A model generated the notes under the pieces. It ran no database searches, was not told where the DNA came from, and was given only the letters and a program-made list of their open reading frames with translations. From contig NZ_AFPK01000005.1 in assembly GCF_000220525.1 (NCBI RefSeq), forward strand, positions 41,438 to 105,437: a DNA stretch of 64,000 bases. The letters are read 5' to 3'. Position numbers and translations under genes: made by a program. Each line of letters opens with the position of its first letter. Positions within the stretch are counted from its first letter, which is position 1. This DNA comes from Ochrovirga pacifica (GTDB lineage Bacteria > Bacteroidota > Bacteroidia > Flavobacteriales > Flavobacteriaceae). Shown here in pieces: positions 26,754-37,507 of this stretch.

Positions 26754-27509
26754 TTAATCGTATTTAGATTTGGTGTAGTAACGTGGCACTATAGGCTGCC
26801 CAGCCAAGCTACCATCATCGTGTAAAAGTGGATTGTCTGGATGGTCTAAATTCCATTGTTTGATGTAATCTCCAAACTTGGTTCCCAAGGCAACAGCACC
26901 AGCACTACCTACCTGTATATATTCCGTTCTACCAAACTCCATAAGCCCAGTAGAGGTTACAAACACCCTATAGGCTGCCGTACTGGCTACTGGTGTAAAA
27001 AAGAAGCGAATATAAGTCCAGGCAGGTACTACAATTTGATCTGTCCAAGACAAAGTAAATTTGTTGGTCTCTACCACACCTGCACTAAAATCATCCGAAT
27101 CTTCTAATTGCAACTGTAAAGAAACCGTTTGATTGGCCAAGGTCGTAGCATTTCGTAATTTTACTTTTAAGACTCCGCTATACTCGTTTGCTTTCACAAC
27201 ACCTTCTACAATTTCGTACAAACTTTCGTCTGCGGTGGTTTCATCACCCAAAACAGGAACTACACGAAAATAACGATCTATTTCTGCTGCCTGACCAATA
27301 ACCTGTACCTGTACCTCTTGCAAATACTCTCCTGTTTCATTACCCAAAAAGGAATAAGTAGATTGGTATTGTTTGGTTTCGGATTGCGGCAAAAAAGTTA
27401 CACCATCCGCTCCTTTAAAAGCTTCTATTTCATCTTTAGCACAAGCCAGGGTAACTATGCAAAGCATCCCCATCGTTACGTATTTTATGATTGATTTGAT
27501 TGTTTTCAT
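26754..27509 (-). CDS. DUF4843 lipoprotein
   Basis: A 251-residue lipoprotein with signal and lipobox (CIVTLAC, Cys23). The mature part is mostly beta strand and resembles the DUF4843 family, commonly found next to SusD and a PKD-like lipoprotein. The stretch NNAFTLSW-like 'VVETNKFTLSWTDQI' and the C-terminal FGDYIKQWNLDHPDN region are characteristic in my reading. Its function is unknown; by position it is an accessory outer-membrane component of the SusCD complex. It follows susD by 36 bases. Confidence 0.7.
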   Translation of the reverse strand: MKTIKSIIKYVTMGMLCIVTLACAKDEIEAFKGADGVTFLPQSETKQYQSTYSFLGNETGEYLQEVQVQVIGQAAEIDRYFRVVPVLGDETTADESLYEIVEGVVKANEYSGVLKVKLRNATTLANQTVSLQLQLEDSDDFSAGVVETNKFTLSWTDQIVVPAWTYIRFFFTPVASTAAYRVFVTSTGLMEFGRTEYIQVGSAGAVALGTKFGDYIKQWNLDHPDNPLLHDDGSLAGQPIVPRYYTKSKYD

Positions 27510-27545
27510 CTTTTGTGTTTTTTATGAATTTGCAATGCATTCTAT

Positions 27546-29018
27546 CTACAATTCTGTATCTGGATAAGGCAATACATAAATAGCATCGTCTACTACAACA
27601 TCATCCCCTATTCCAGGAAACGTTGTATAACCCAATCTTTTGTAGTAGAAAAACAATTGTCCCTCACCCACAAATTCTTTTCGATACTCTTTTTCTAATT
27701 CTAACTTTAACTCTTCTTGGGTAGCTGATGCTGGAATTTCTTCTATAATTCCTCTGCTGCTGCGTACGGTGTTTAAATAATTTACAGCCGTTGCTAAATC
27801 AGAGCCTGATTGTATGCGTGCTTCGGCAGCGATATAGTACATTTCTGGTAATTTGATAAGAGGTACTATTTCAGGATTTAAAATACCTGACTTTTGTATA
27901 AGTTTGGTACTTACCAAACCACGAGTTTGTCCTTCTAGCAATGTGTTGTAACGAATATCAGCCACTCCAATGTTTACATTGCTAGTTTCATAAACCTCGT
28001 CTGCAGTTCCTTGAGACAAATACAAAGCGTTGTAATTGGTATCCGTTGTCGCTGCATTTAAGATTCCAACAGTGGTCGTTCCCAAATCTGTAACATTTAA
28101 CCCAAACAAAATTTCTGGATACAACAAAGGATCAGATGCTACAGGGTACGTTTGTGCATTTATCAAAGCAGTAGTAACATATTGCATCACCTCTTCTGCT
28201 GCCAAACGTGCCGTTTCAAGATCCTCCGTTCCTCCTTTCCACAACATAACTCTTGCTTGTAGAGCTTTTACTGCGTAATAATTCATACGCAACTCTCTAT
28301 GATTGTAAAAACCTGTTCTGTTGACTTCTGTGTAGTACGAATCCGAACGCTCAATTTGTGTGTAGATTGGATCCTCTTCTAACAACATCAATGCTTCTTC
28401 TAAATCTTGTTCTAACAATTGAAAAGTAGTGGTATAATTTTTAGGCGAGGTTACGTTCTTACTAAAATCCTGTACGTAAGGAATAGTCAACTCTGCATCA
28501 AGACTCGATCTGTTATTAAGGTTTCCAAGTCCATACAAACGCAACAAATCAAAATGTAAGAAAGCACGCAGGCCTAACAACTCTCCTTTGATAAGAGCAT
28601 AGTTTACAGTACCCAATACGTCTTGTTTGTTGTCTATTGCCTCTAATGCACTGTTGATATTAGCGATGATATTGTAGGATTTTATCCACAAAGCATCTAT
28701 TTGGGCAGTTGCTAAAGTACCTCGATAATTAAAATTTTGCGCTTGACTATAAAGTGCATTGCTCGTTAAAGGCTCGTATTGCCTGCTTAGAATATCAATC
28801 AAATTAAAACTAAGGTCCTTGCTATACAACTCTGGTTGTGTCATTCCTATATACACGCCTATTAACGCATCTTTAAACCCTGTTTCGGTATCAAACTGGC
28901 TAGAAGCTGTAATGGTAGCTGATGATGTTTCTTCTAAAAAATCTTCACAGGAAACACATAAAAACAGTCCCAAAAACAGCAAGATATTTTTCTGTATTTT
29001 ATAGATGGTATTTTTCAT
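27546..29018 (-). CDS. SusD/RagB-family outer-membrane lipoprotein
   Basis: A 490-residue SusD-type lipoprotein (lipobox CVSC, Cys24), mostly helical with TPR-like pairs. Typical features are EDFLEETSSATIT just after the signal, a helical region with GELLGLRAFLHFDLLRLYG near residue 150, and the C-terminal YRKEFVGEGQLFFYYKRLG near 450. SusD proteins form the lid on the SusC barrel and bind the ligand. It lies 22 bases after susC. No glycan-degrading enzyme is in the same unit, so the ligand may be non-carbohydrate, as with the peptide-importing RagAB. Confidence 0.93.
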   Translation of the reverse strand: MKNTIYKIQKNILLFLGLFLCVSCEDFLEETSSATITASSQFDTETGFKDALIGVYIGMTQPELYSKDLSFNLIDILSRQYEPLTSNALYSQAQNFNYRGTLATAQIDALWIKSYNIIANINSALEAIDNKQDVLGTVNYALIKGELLGLRAFLHFDLLRLYGLGNLNNRSSLDAELTIPYVQDFSKNVTSPKNYTTTFQLLEQDLEEALMLLEEDPIYTQIERSDSYYTEVNRTGFYNHRELRMNYYAVKALQARVMLWKGGTEDLETARLAAEEVMQYVTTALINAQTYPVASDPLLYPEILFGLNVTDLGTTTVGILNAATTDTNYNALYLSQGTADEVYETSNVNIGVADIRYNTLLEGQTRGLVSTKLIQKSGILNPEIVPLIKLPEMYYIAAEARIQSGSDLATAVNYLNTVRSSRGIIEEIPASATQEELKLELEKEYRKEFVGEGQLFFYYKRLGYTTFPGIGDDVVVDDAIYVLPYPDTEL

Positions 29019-29040
29019 AATTTATCTGTTTTTATTGTTA

Positions 29041-32000
29041 TTAAAAGGTAGCAGAAAGTGAAAAAGATAAGGTTCTTGCAAAAGGATAGCTGGTTCCTCG
29101 TTCTATTTCTATACTCGAAAATTTGGCAACTTCGTTCATATTAAAGCTCAACTTCAAACGATCCAAGCCCATAGATTCTATCCACTTATCTTGAAAATTG
29201 TAATACAAATTAATGGACGAAATGTCCAATTCATTTCTATCCTGAACAAAACGTGTAGTAGCACGTGTAAGCTCCTGATAAGCTGTTACAGTACCATCTC
29301 CGTTGCTACGGTTGTAATCTCCCAAACGCTTGTACAAAGCTTCTTGCCCTGGAGTTAACCACCTCCCAGTTAGCACACGTTTGTCTACATTGTAATTGAT
29401 ATCTACATTTTCTACTCGATCTACCAAGGTTTGATTGTACAACTGACCTCCACCAAGGAAACGTCCTGTAATTCCAAAACCAAAACCTTTGTATTCTCCG
29501 TTTAATCCTAAAACTCCTCGGTATTTCGGATTGCTATTTCCAGCCACCACCATATCATCTGCACTCCATTCAAACGTGGTGTTTCCGTCTTTGTCTACAT
29601 AAATTTCATTCCCCGTAGCTGGGTCTATTCCTAAAGAAGGTACCGCCCAAATGGCGTTGAGTGATCGACCATCTTCATAGATGAGTACGGGCTGGTTGTT
29701 TCCTCTGTCTGCTGCTCTTTCTTTGGCCAAATCGTTGGCAGTTGTCAGGGCATCAGAAAGTTCTACAATTTCATTCTTATTGGTTTGAATTCCAAAGTTT
29801 AAAGACAAAAAACTGGTGTTGTTGGACCATACCAAATACGAAGCGTTGATTTCTATCCCTGAATTTTTAACACGACCTATATTTTCTTTCACACTATTGA
29901 ACCCTGTAGAGGTAGGCACTGTTAAATCGGTGATTAAATTCTCGGTAATACTCTGATAAACATCAAATTTTAAGGTCAGCCCTTTTAGTTGTAAATCTAA
30001 ACCAGCATTGTAATCCATTTTGGCTTCCCATTGCAAATTAGGATTGGCCAAATTGTTTAGATACGATCCGCTAAAACCTTGGTACAGGTTGTCTAAATAA
30101 TACGAATACGTTGCAATAGATGCATTGCTGTTAAAATTTTGATTTCCTGTAGATCCTATACTTCCTCTAAGTCTAAAAACATCTAACCAATTTTGTTTTA
30201 AAAAAGACTCATTGTGTAAATTCCATCCCAATCCTAAACTCCAAAAATTAGCCCACCTATTATTCTCTCCAAACTGTGAAGATGCATTGGTTCTAAGTGT
30301 AATATCAGATAAAAAACGGTTGTCGTAAACGTAAGAACCTACAGCTAAAAAACCTACATCTCTGGAAACTCCTTCAATTCCAGAAGGTCTTGTTCCTAGT
30401 ACATAATCTCTACCAAAAGTAATGTGGTTTCTACCGCTAGGAAAGCCTTCAACTTTGTGAATGATTTCTTGGTATTTTTGTTCGCTGATATTGAACCCTA
30501 CATTAGAAAAATAAGTGTGTTTACCAAAAGTCTTGTTGTACATTAAGTTAAAATCTCCCGAAACACGTTTGCTGTTTCCGTCATTTACTTGGTACGAACC
30601 TTTGCGTTGTAAATCTTCATCACTAACATAAGCATCAAAACTAGTGTGATCCGAAGGCAAAAAGATATCTGCATCACTGTGTTTTACATCAATTCCTATA
30701 CGTGTAGTTGCTCTCAATTCTGGCAATATATCCCATTGCACGTATAAGTTGTTTAAAAAATTAAGGTATGATGATGTCGCTTTTGTGTTGATGGTTGTGT
30801 TGTACAACGGATTGGTATAGCGAGTTCCATCAGGGGCAATTTCTGCATAATACGGAATAGATCCATCTGGATTAACCGCTTGCCAATAGGGATTCATTTT
30901 TACATATTCATTAAACGTTCCGTAAGGAGATTCGCTAGCATCGTTTTGCGTAATAAAAGTACGATTGGTAAAAGACACATTTTTTACACGATAAAAAGTA
31001 TTGACATTTCCACTCAAGATTTTTCGCCCCGATCCTTTCATAACCCCCGCTACATCGTTGTAAGATAAGTTGGCCAACATACGCAAAGCATTACCTCCTA
31101 GTTCTACCGAAAGTGAATGACGTTGTCCTATTCCTGTTTGCAAAGGTTTCGAAATCCAATCGGTGTCCAAACCTTCTAAGGCTAATTTTTTTCGGTAGTT
31201 GTACAACTGCTCCAATCGTACCAAATCGTCTGCATCAGAAAAAACAGTAGGCAAATACACGCCATCAATACGTTCTGCTTCAATTTTTTCGAGTGCATTG
31301 GTAAGATTGTAGCTGGTTAAATCTGGAATTTCCAAATCAACATTGGCATTGTAGGTAATTCTTACCTTTTCTTTACTCAATTTTTGGGTTTCGATAACCA
31401 CTACCCCATTGGCCGCTTTGGAACCATAGATGGCTTTGGAAGCTGCATCTTTTAAAATGGTTACACTCTCTATAAAGTTGATGTCTAAATCTAAAATTTG
31501 TTCGATAGTACTTTCAAAACCATTTAGAATAAACAAAGGTTGGTTAGGGCTTTTTAAATAGTTTCCCCTCAAACTTGCACTCAATTCATTATTTTCAACA
31601 GGAAAAGAAGATGCCCCTCTTATTTGCACATCGGGCAAAGCATTGGGATCAGAACCCAATTCAAAACTATCAAAAATAGCAATCGACGGGTCTATGTTTT
31701 TTAAGGTTTGAAATAAATTTGCATTTCCTACACGTTTAAGTTGTTCTTTACTAACGGTAGTAGTAGCTCCGGTATAGTTTCCTGCCTTTCTTTTAAAAAT
31801 CCCTGTAGATATCACCACCTCATCCAACTCATTTAGTGAAGGTTCCAGTTTTACATCAACAGTAGATTGATTGCCTACCATTATTTCTTGTGTGGCAAAA
31901 CCCAAGCTAGAAAAGATCAAAATACTCTCGCTACTAGGCACCAAAATTCGATAATTTCCATTGGCATCCGTACTAGTACCAATTGCTTCTTGCTTAACAA

Positions 32001-32463
32001 CCACAGACACGCTTGGCAACGGATTTCCAGAAACATCCATTACTTTTCCCATAACTCTTTTGGGTTGTTGCAATGTTTTCTTTTTTTCTTTGATAACAAT
32101 GGTATTGTTTTCAGTAATCGTAATGCTATACTTGTCTTTAGGCAAACTAATGCTTAAAAGATCATCTAGGGTATAGCTCCCTTTTTTGAGTGTTACTTTG
32201 GGTGTATTCACAAACAAATCTTCTCGGTAGATAAACATAAAATCTTGGGTTTGTGTTTTGATGATTTTAAACACTTCGTCCACAGAAATAGTTTGATCTT
32301 TTTCTATATAAATCTTAGTTGTTTGGTACAAGGTTGGGCTGATTGTTGGGCTATAAGAAGCTCCTTGTACCGAAGTGTAAAATAGCGTGACTAGTACAAA
32401 CAACATACAAGCCAGCCCTCCTTTTTTTTGATTAAAAGGAATTCGGGTCAAATTAATTTTCAT
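29041..32463 (-). CDS. SusC/RagA-type TonB-dependent receptor with STN signalling domain
   Basis: A receptor of about 1140 residues; I start it at 32463 (MKINLTRIPF), five codons inside the longest frame, because this gives a better signal peptide. After the signal comes an STN domain (about residues 45-110), which contacts an anti-sigma factor, then a carboxypeptidase-like beta domain (about 120-200, MGKVMDVSGNPLPSVSV), a plug (about 215-340) and a 22-strand barrel ending in LSFSLSATF. The STN domain and the FecR and sigma genes just upstream show cell-surface signalling: ligand binding outside should switch on the unit. Other genes of the unit encode lipoproteins, ABC proteins and a protease, with no glycosidase. 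Confidence 0.93.
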   Translation of the reverse strand: MKINLTRIPFNQKKGGLACMLFVLVTLFYTSVQGASYSPTISPTLYQTTKIYIEKDQTISVDEVFKIIKTQTQDFMFIYREDLFVNTPKVTLKKGSYTLDDLLSISLPKDKYSITITENNTIVIKEKKKTLQQPKRVMGKVMDVSGNPLPSVSVVVKQEAIGTSTDANGNYRILVPSSESILIFSSLGFATQEIMVGNQSTVDVKLEPSLNELDEVVISTGIFKRKAGNYTGATTTVSKEQLKRVGNANLFQTLKNIDPSIAIFDSFELGSDPNALPDVQIRGASSFPVENNELSASLRGNYLKSPNQPLFILNGFESTIEQILDLDINFIESVTILKDAASKAIYGSKAANGVVVIETQKLSKEKVRITYNANVDLEIPDLTSYNLTNALEKIEAERIDGVYLPTVFSDADDLVRLEQLYNYRKKLALEGLDTDWISKPLQTGIGQRHSLSVELGGNALRMLANLSYNDVAGVMKGSGRKILSGNVNTFYRVKNVSFTNRTFITQNDASESPYGTFNEYVKMNPYWQAVNPDGSIPYYAEIAPDGTRYTNPLYNTTINTKATSSYLNFLNNLYVQWDILPELRATTRIGIDVKHSDADIFLPSDHTSFDAYVSDEDLQRKGSYQVNDGNSKRVSGDFNLMYNKTFGKHTYFSNVGFNISEQKYQEIIHKVEGFPSGRNHITFGRDYVLGTRPSGIEGVSRDVGFLAVGSYVYDNRFLSDITLRTNASSQFGENNRWANFWSLGLGWNLHNESFLKQNWLDVFRLRGSIGSTGNQNFNSNASIATYSYYLDNLYQGFSGSYLNNLANPNLQWEAKMDYNAGLDLQLKGLTLKFDVYQSITENLITDLTVPTSTGFNSVKENIGRVKNSGIEINASYLVWSNNTSFLSLNFGIQTNKNEIVELSDALTTANDLAKERAADRGNNQPVLIYEDGRSLNAIWAVPSLGIDPATGNEIYVDKDGNTTFEWSADDMVVAGNSNPKYRGVLGLNGEYKGFGFGITGRFLGGGQLYNQTLVDRVENVDINYNVDKRVLTGRWLTPGQEALYKRLGDYNRSNGDGTVTAYQELTRATTRFVQDRNELDISSINLYYNFQDKWIESMGLDRLKLSFNMNEVAKFSSIEIERGTSYPFARTLSFSLSATF

Positions 32464-32645
32464 AAATTTGCAGTTCAATAGTTAGTGATTTTTTCATTAC
32501 TGACGTGCAAACAAAGAATCGGGGGAAATAGTCTATTTAACTTTCCTAGGGTTCAAGGCTATGACCTCCTTTTTTTATTTGCTATCATTTAGGTTTGGTT
32601 ATTCTTTTCTCTTCATAGGCAACTTTTTTTTTGATGCATCTATTA

Positions 32646-33809
32646 TTATTTTAAAACAATTGTTCTTTTATTTATTTTATACTCGGTTATGATATCTGCC
32701 GATTTCATCAACATCAGAATTTCTTCTATTTGATAACTTTTTTTAATCAGCCCAACAAATTTGGTTTCCTTAAGTTTTTGATTTTCAAACTCAAAATCCA
32801 CATCATACCAACGACCTAGCACTTTCATAATATCTTGCAATTGGCTTCCTTCAAAATGAAAAATGCCTTGTTTCCAAGAAATTTCTGGTTCCACAGCAAC
32901 AGTAGCCATTTCTAAAGTTTTATCCTGAAGCGACCAAACTGCTTGCTGATTTGGAATCAAAACTTTTTCTTTTTCCTGTATGTTAACCTTCACACTTCCT
33001 TCTACCAAAGTAGTATAAACGTACGCTTCGCCTTTATATGCTTTTACATTAAACTCTGTACCCAAAACCTTTATGAGTTGCTGTTTATGAGCTACTACAA
33101 AAGCAGCTCCGTTATGGTTCTCACTTGGTGATACATCAAAATAGGCCTCTCCGTATACCAGGCTTACCTGTCTGGTTTGGCCTGGTACAAATACGGTTGG
33201 ATATTTTAACTGCGTTTCAGAATTCAACCAAACTTTGGTTCCATCTTCCAACTGCACTAAAAATTGCCCACCTCTTGGCACTGTGAGGTAATTAAACTGC
33301 ACCTGATCTTTTACAGGTTCTTTGTAAACCAATTGCTCTCCGTTGCATTGTAAGCTTTGGGTTTGGTACTGTTTGCCTTTTTGCAAAGTAACCTGTGTAC
33401 CATCTGCCAAAGTCAACACTGCTTTGTCCGATCCGGTTTGTATACTGGTTGGTTTGTTTGCCTCTATCGGTGTTGTGGACGATGCAGTAAACAACGACAA
33501 ACCTGTTACAGAACCTACAAGCAAAGCAATACAAGCAACCATCATCCAAAAAGTACTTTTCTTTTTAACTTTTTGTTTTAGGGGTAGATGATTTTTGCTC
33601 TTAGATTTTGTTTGAACTTTTTTCCATGCCTTATCAACATCTAAATGTTGATAAGCTTTGAACTCTTTTTTTTCTTTTTGCAGCAATGTTAAGCTTTCAT
33701 ACAATTGGCTGTTTTCTTCTGATTTTTGCAGCCATTGCTGAAAAGCTTCTTCTTCTTGATCCTGTAGTTGAGAAGTTAATTTCTTAAATAAAATATCTCT
33801 TTTTTTCAC
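32646..33809 (-). CDS. FecR-family anti-sigma factor
   Basis: A 387-residue FecR protein: cytoplasmic N-terminus that binds the sigma factor (about residues 1-85), one transmembrane helix near 88-108 (MMVACIALLVGSVTGLSLF), a periplasmic FecR domain (about 175-285, with TVPRGGQFLVQLEDGTKVWLN) and a C-terminal DUF4974 secretin-like domain (about 310-387). It relays the state of the STN-type SusC to the sigma factor encoded 93 bases upstream. It lies 182 bases before susC, a spacer that probably carries the sigma-dependent promoter of the susC unit, although I cannot place that promoter. Confidence 0.93.
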   Translation of the reverse strand: MKKRDILFKKLTSQLQDQEEEAFQQWLQKSEENSQLYESLTLLQKEKKEFKAYQHLDVDKAWKKVQTKSKSKNHLPLKQKVKKKSTFWMMVACIALLVGSVTGLSLFTASSTTPIEANKPTSIQTGSDKAVLTLADGTQVTLQKGKQYQTQSLQCNGEQLVYKEPVKDQVQFNYLTVPRGGQFLVQLEDGTKVWLNSETQLKYPTVFVPGQTRQVSLVYGEAYFDVSPSENHNGAAFVVAHKQQLIKVLGTEFNVKAYKGEAYVYTTLVEGSVKVNIQEKEKVLIPNQQAVWSLQDKTLEMATVAVEPEISWKQGIFHFEGSQLQDIMKVLGRWYDVDFEFENQKLKETKFVGLIKKSYQIEEILMLMKSADIITEYKINKRTIVLK

Positions 33810-33902
33810 CTTATTGATTATTACTTTTAGACTAGCATTTTATTATAAGACCTAAAAGAAGAAAATAGGGTGATGTTTTTTTTAAAAAAAAATATTTTTT
33901 TT

Positions 33903-34403
33903 TTAAGCTGCAGTAATAATGAGTAAATAAAGGCTTTTTAGAGCGATGCGGAGAATTTTGTAAGCCTTTTTCATTTGAGTTTTAACAGTATTTACCGAAA
34001 TACCCAGACGGTCTGCCACTTCTTGATATTTATAACCTTCTAGCACACACATAAGAAAAATCTTACGACATTGAGTAGGTAGCAAATCTATTTGCTTATA
34101 AAGTTGCACTTTTCGTTTAAAGGCATGTTCTTTATCTGTTTCTGAAAAAAGTGACCCCTCGGTTAATGATTGTTCTTTTAATTCAACACAAGCGTATTTG
34201 TTTGTAATACGTTTTAAACTTGCGTTTTTTACAGCAACCATTAAGTAGTGTTTCAATTGCGTAATGTCTTCCGACTTTTCTAGCACTTTAACAAATACAT
34301 CTTGTACCACATCTTCTGCCTCGCTCATATCTTGTGTGTAATGAAAAGACAGCAAGCAAAACTCTTTATAATGATTTTTAAATGTTTTTTCTAAGGGGCT
34401 CAA
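33903..34403 (-). CDS. ECF sigma factor (FecI-like, Bacteroidota type)
   Basis: A 166-residue ECF sigma factor with region 2 (about residues 5-70, with MSEAEDVVQDVFVKVLE) and region 4 (about 105-155, with LPTQCRKIFLMCVLEGYKYQEVADRLGIS split by the recognition helix VNTVKTQMKKAY). It belongs to the group paired with FecR and STN-type SusC. It is the first gene of the minus-strand unit and should direct transcription of the susC unit when released by FecR. The 247-base stretch upstream, shared with the 3' end of the GH86 gene, shows no clear promoter. Confidence 0.92.
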   Translation of the reverse strand: MSPLEKTFKNHYKEFCLLSFHYTQDMSEAEDVVQDVFVKVLEKSEDITQLKHYLMVAVKNASLKRITNKYACVELKEQSLTEGSLFSETDKEHAFKRKVQLYKQIDLLPTQCRKIFLMCVLEGYKYQEVADRLGISVNTVKTQMKKAYKILRIALKSLYLLIITAA

Positions 34404-34650
34404 CGGTAATATTATTGTATAATTTGCTTGCTTTTAAATGTAAAAAACAATTAAAAATTGAATTCACAGGGTCTAAATATACACCAAAATTATAGAAAAT
34501 TCATCTTTATATTTCTGCCTTTCCACAGTAAAAACACAAACAATAAACCAACTAACTTAGAACACATTCATACATTTCATTCAAAAAACAACCAAGTAAA
34601 CAGGGATTTATTATCTAAAATAAAAGAGCATATTTTAGCAACTACAACAT

Positions 34651-37280
34651 CTAGGGCACAAACCACTTTGTTTTTGCATAGACTTGGTTTTGTTGCTGGA
34701 ATATTAAAAAATAGATACCCGAGGTCAGATCAGAAGTTTGTAGGCTTATTTCACTACCTGTCATCAAAGTTTGTTTTATCTGCTGTCCCATCACATTAAA
34801 AAAAGTAAGAGTCGATGGAACTCTATTTGGATTTAACCGTACATTTAGTCGATTGTTACTTGTTCTTGAAATAACATACTCTTGCCCTGCATATACTTCT
34901 TTTTTATAAGTGCCTTGGCAAGGTTTATCGGAGCGAACCTCTAGTGTATTTAAACCTCTTAGTAAATTTAGCTCTATTTTGTTACTCGTATAAGCATGTT
35001 CTTTTCCGTTTAATTTTATCCAATAGCGTTCTGCACCTTCTAGTGAAAGCTGCATTTTATTTTGTAATTGATTAACAGTACTTTTAATTGAAAGTCCTTT
35101 TGCTTCATGAATTCTTATTTTAAAGACGGATTGATGTGTTAACAGATCTTTTGGGGCAAGCACTAGCTCATATTCTCCCGCAGCTAAATTTTCTATTCTT
35201 AATTGAGAGTTAAAGACCTTAACACGTTCTTCTCCATTCTCTTTAAAAATAGCTTGATAGGGGACCGCTACTTGAGTGTTAATTTCAATAACACCATCAC
35301 TCTCATCGGAACAAGAGGGTGTGGTAGTTTTTATTTGGTAATTATTTAAGGGTAGATTGGCTAAATCTATAGCTCTTATGTTTGCACTAAAATCAAATGC
35401 TTGTAAAATAACACTACTAATATGACCTCCGTTGTCTGGATACTGAACTGTAATGTTATTGCTTTCTTGAATTAAATGATAGGGAACAGGAATTTCTAAA
35501 GTTCCAAAAAAACGCTTTTTATCAGCTTGATTGTACCCTCGATAATCTTCAGGGACTTTTAAGGCAACTCCATTCATAATTACTGTTGGAATGAGCTCAG
35601 CACCATGATCACGACCAATACTTATTCGTAAAACCCCTTCGCCAAATTCGGAAGTTTTAGTGACATGGTGAATTTGAAATTCATTTGTTTGATTGGCAAC
35701 AATAGGCTGCAAATAACGATCTGCATAAAATTTTGTTTCCTTAGAAGTCTCGTCTATAATTACTTCGTTATTAAAAGCACATTCCAAAATCATGGTTGCT
35801 CCTGGCCCCAAGGTAATTTGTGACACTGGCAAAGGCAATTCCTTCTCTATTAAAACAGGATTGGTTCCTGCTATGGTTAAATGTTTCTGAAGCACTTTAC
35901 TCAACTGATTTCCATAAACATCCAATAGGTTTAACTGAATGGTTTTATCTTGAAATTCTAAATTATTTAAAATTACATAGGCATTTTTTCCATCAACATA
36001 GGCATCTACCTGCACATCCAAATCACTTGCAAAAGAGTCTACACGTTTTCCTTTTACATTTTTCCAGAGTTGATAAAATTTAACACGTTCTGTATACACC
36101 CATTCTCCTGTATAACTGTCAGGCTCGTTACTTTTACGCATCAATCGAGAACCATAAGGTAAATTTTTATCATGATTGAACCCCCACTCTGCTTTTACAA
36201 TGGTAAAGGGAATGGCTATGGCAATGGCATCGGGTCTTTCCATAAAAGACATCATCAGTGAATTTTGAGCACGTAAAAACAACCAGTCACGGTAAGGTGT
36301 CCATGGTCGGTAATATTGTAATCGTGCGTTTGTGCACCGTATTCAGAAATCACATAAGGTTTGGTGTGCCCCAGTGCTAACATACTGTACTGGTCGTGCA
36401 TGTCAAAAGTAGCTTCTACGTTGCTACCCGAACGCAAATCTACACGACCTCCTATGGCAGGAAAGTCGTACAAATGCCATGACCAAAAGTCCATTTTTTC
36501 TCCTGCAACGTCAATAAACAATTTGTCTCTGTTTGTCCAACGCTGAAAGTCTCCCGTTTCAAAATCGGGAAATGCTACTGTATATCCACCTACTTTTAAG
36601 TTTGGATTTTGTTCTTTTATAGCATCTGCTACTTCTACATGAAAATCGGCTATTTCTTGTAGCGAATTGGTATAGTTGCTTTTTCCCCCTAATGCTTCGT
36701 ATGCAGGCTCATTGATAATTTCTACCCATGTAGGCAAAGGCTGTCCGTTTTGACCATGAAACTCGTTAAAGTATCGCCCCATATACTCTCCTGTTGCTGT
36801 TGGGCTAGCTAATTTCCATCCTGTTTTACTGGTAGCTCTTTGGCTTTCTCCGGTCCAAAAAGGATGCAATTGCGCACCCACAACGTGATTTTTTCTATTT
36901 TCGTATTTGTGCAAATGCGTTTTTGAAGCATAATTATTTCTAGAGTTTTTCCCTTTAACGGCTATTCTGGCTGGATCTGCATAACCAGGTCTTACAGGAT
37001 CTTCTTCCATATAATTTAAATTCCAGGTAATTCCGCCAGTATCTCTTCCCAAATACACATCGTAGCCTTCTAGAAAATCTTTGCGTAAATCATCCGTAAA
37101 GTTATCTCCATCCCATTCATTTTCTATTTGATTGGCGTGGATTGTAATGAACTTAGATCGATCGAATGCTCCTATACCTCCGACAATATGATTCACATTA
37201 AAGTTGACTGTAACATTTGTATGTTCTTGTGCAAAAGACAAGAAAGGAATTAAACACATAAGATAAAAACTAGGTTTCAT
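34651..37280 (-). pseudogene. GH86 beta-porphyranase/beta-agarase with T9SS sorting domain, frameshifted
   Basis: Two overlapping frames make one GH86 enzyme of about 875 residues. The first frame (from 37280) has a signal peptide, acid/base Glu191 (EIINEPAYE) and nucleophile Glu313 (YVISEYGAQ), and aligns without gaps to residues 1-320 of the intact GH86 at 44114-46033. After residue 324 (HDYNIT) the frame changes at 36306-36309; the other frame continues as PWTPYRDWLFLRAQNS, the true continuation. There is no homopolymer at the break, and removing two bases gives exactly the paralogue's spacing. The C-terminal 235 residues, absent from the paralogue, end in a T9SS type A sorting domain (about the last 75 residues, STLTFFNVMGQ and GIYFLIFQ), so the enzyme was meant for the cell surface. 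GH86 enzymes are endo-acting on porphyran or agarose. Confidence 0.87.
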
Positions 37281-37507
37281 AAAATCGGATTTAAAAATTA
37301 CACACCCTAAATCTATAAGATTACCACAACTATAATAGCTTCAGAAAAACAGAGTACTAGCACACATATCTAAAAAACAGACCAATACATGTTCTAATTT
37401 CTTCATAGTTTATTTTACCATTCAATAAACACAAAAAGTAAATTAAAAATTGGCTCTTAATTTCTAGATAAAAACTCAACGAGTTTACAAAACTATGTTG
37501 CTTAAAG

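Noticed and set aside
16739..34403. Polysaccharide utilisation locus for the SusC/SusD pair
   Set aside because: No glycosidase, lyase or sulfatase is in the same unit; the companions are an M16 protease and ABC proteins. The galactan genes beside it have separate promoters and terminators.
34458..34799. 113-codon open frame on the plus strand across the end of the GH86 gene
   Set aside because: Half of it is antisense to the T9SS domain of GH86 and the rest lies in AT-rich spacer; the translation resembles no protein.
34651..37280. Two separate genes in the GH86 region
   Set aside because: The two frames align end to end with one paralogue at 44114-46033, and the second has no signal peptide or proper start.
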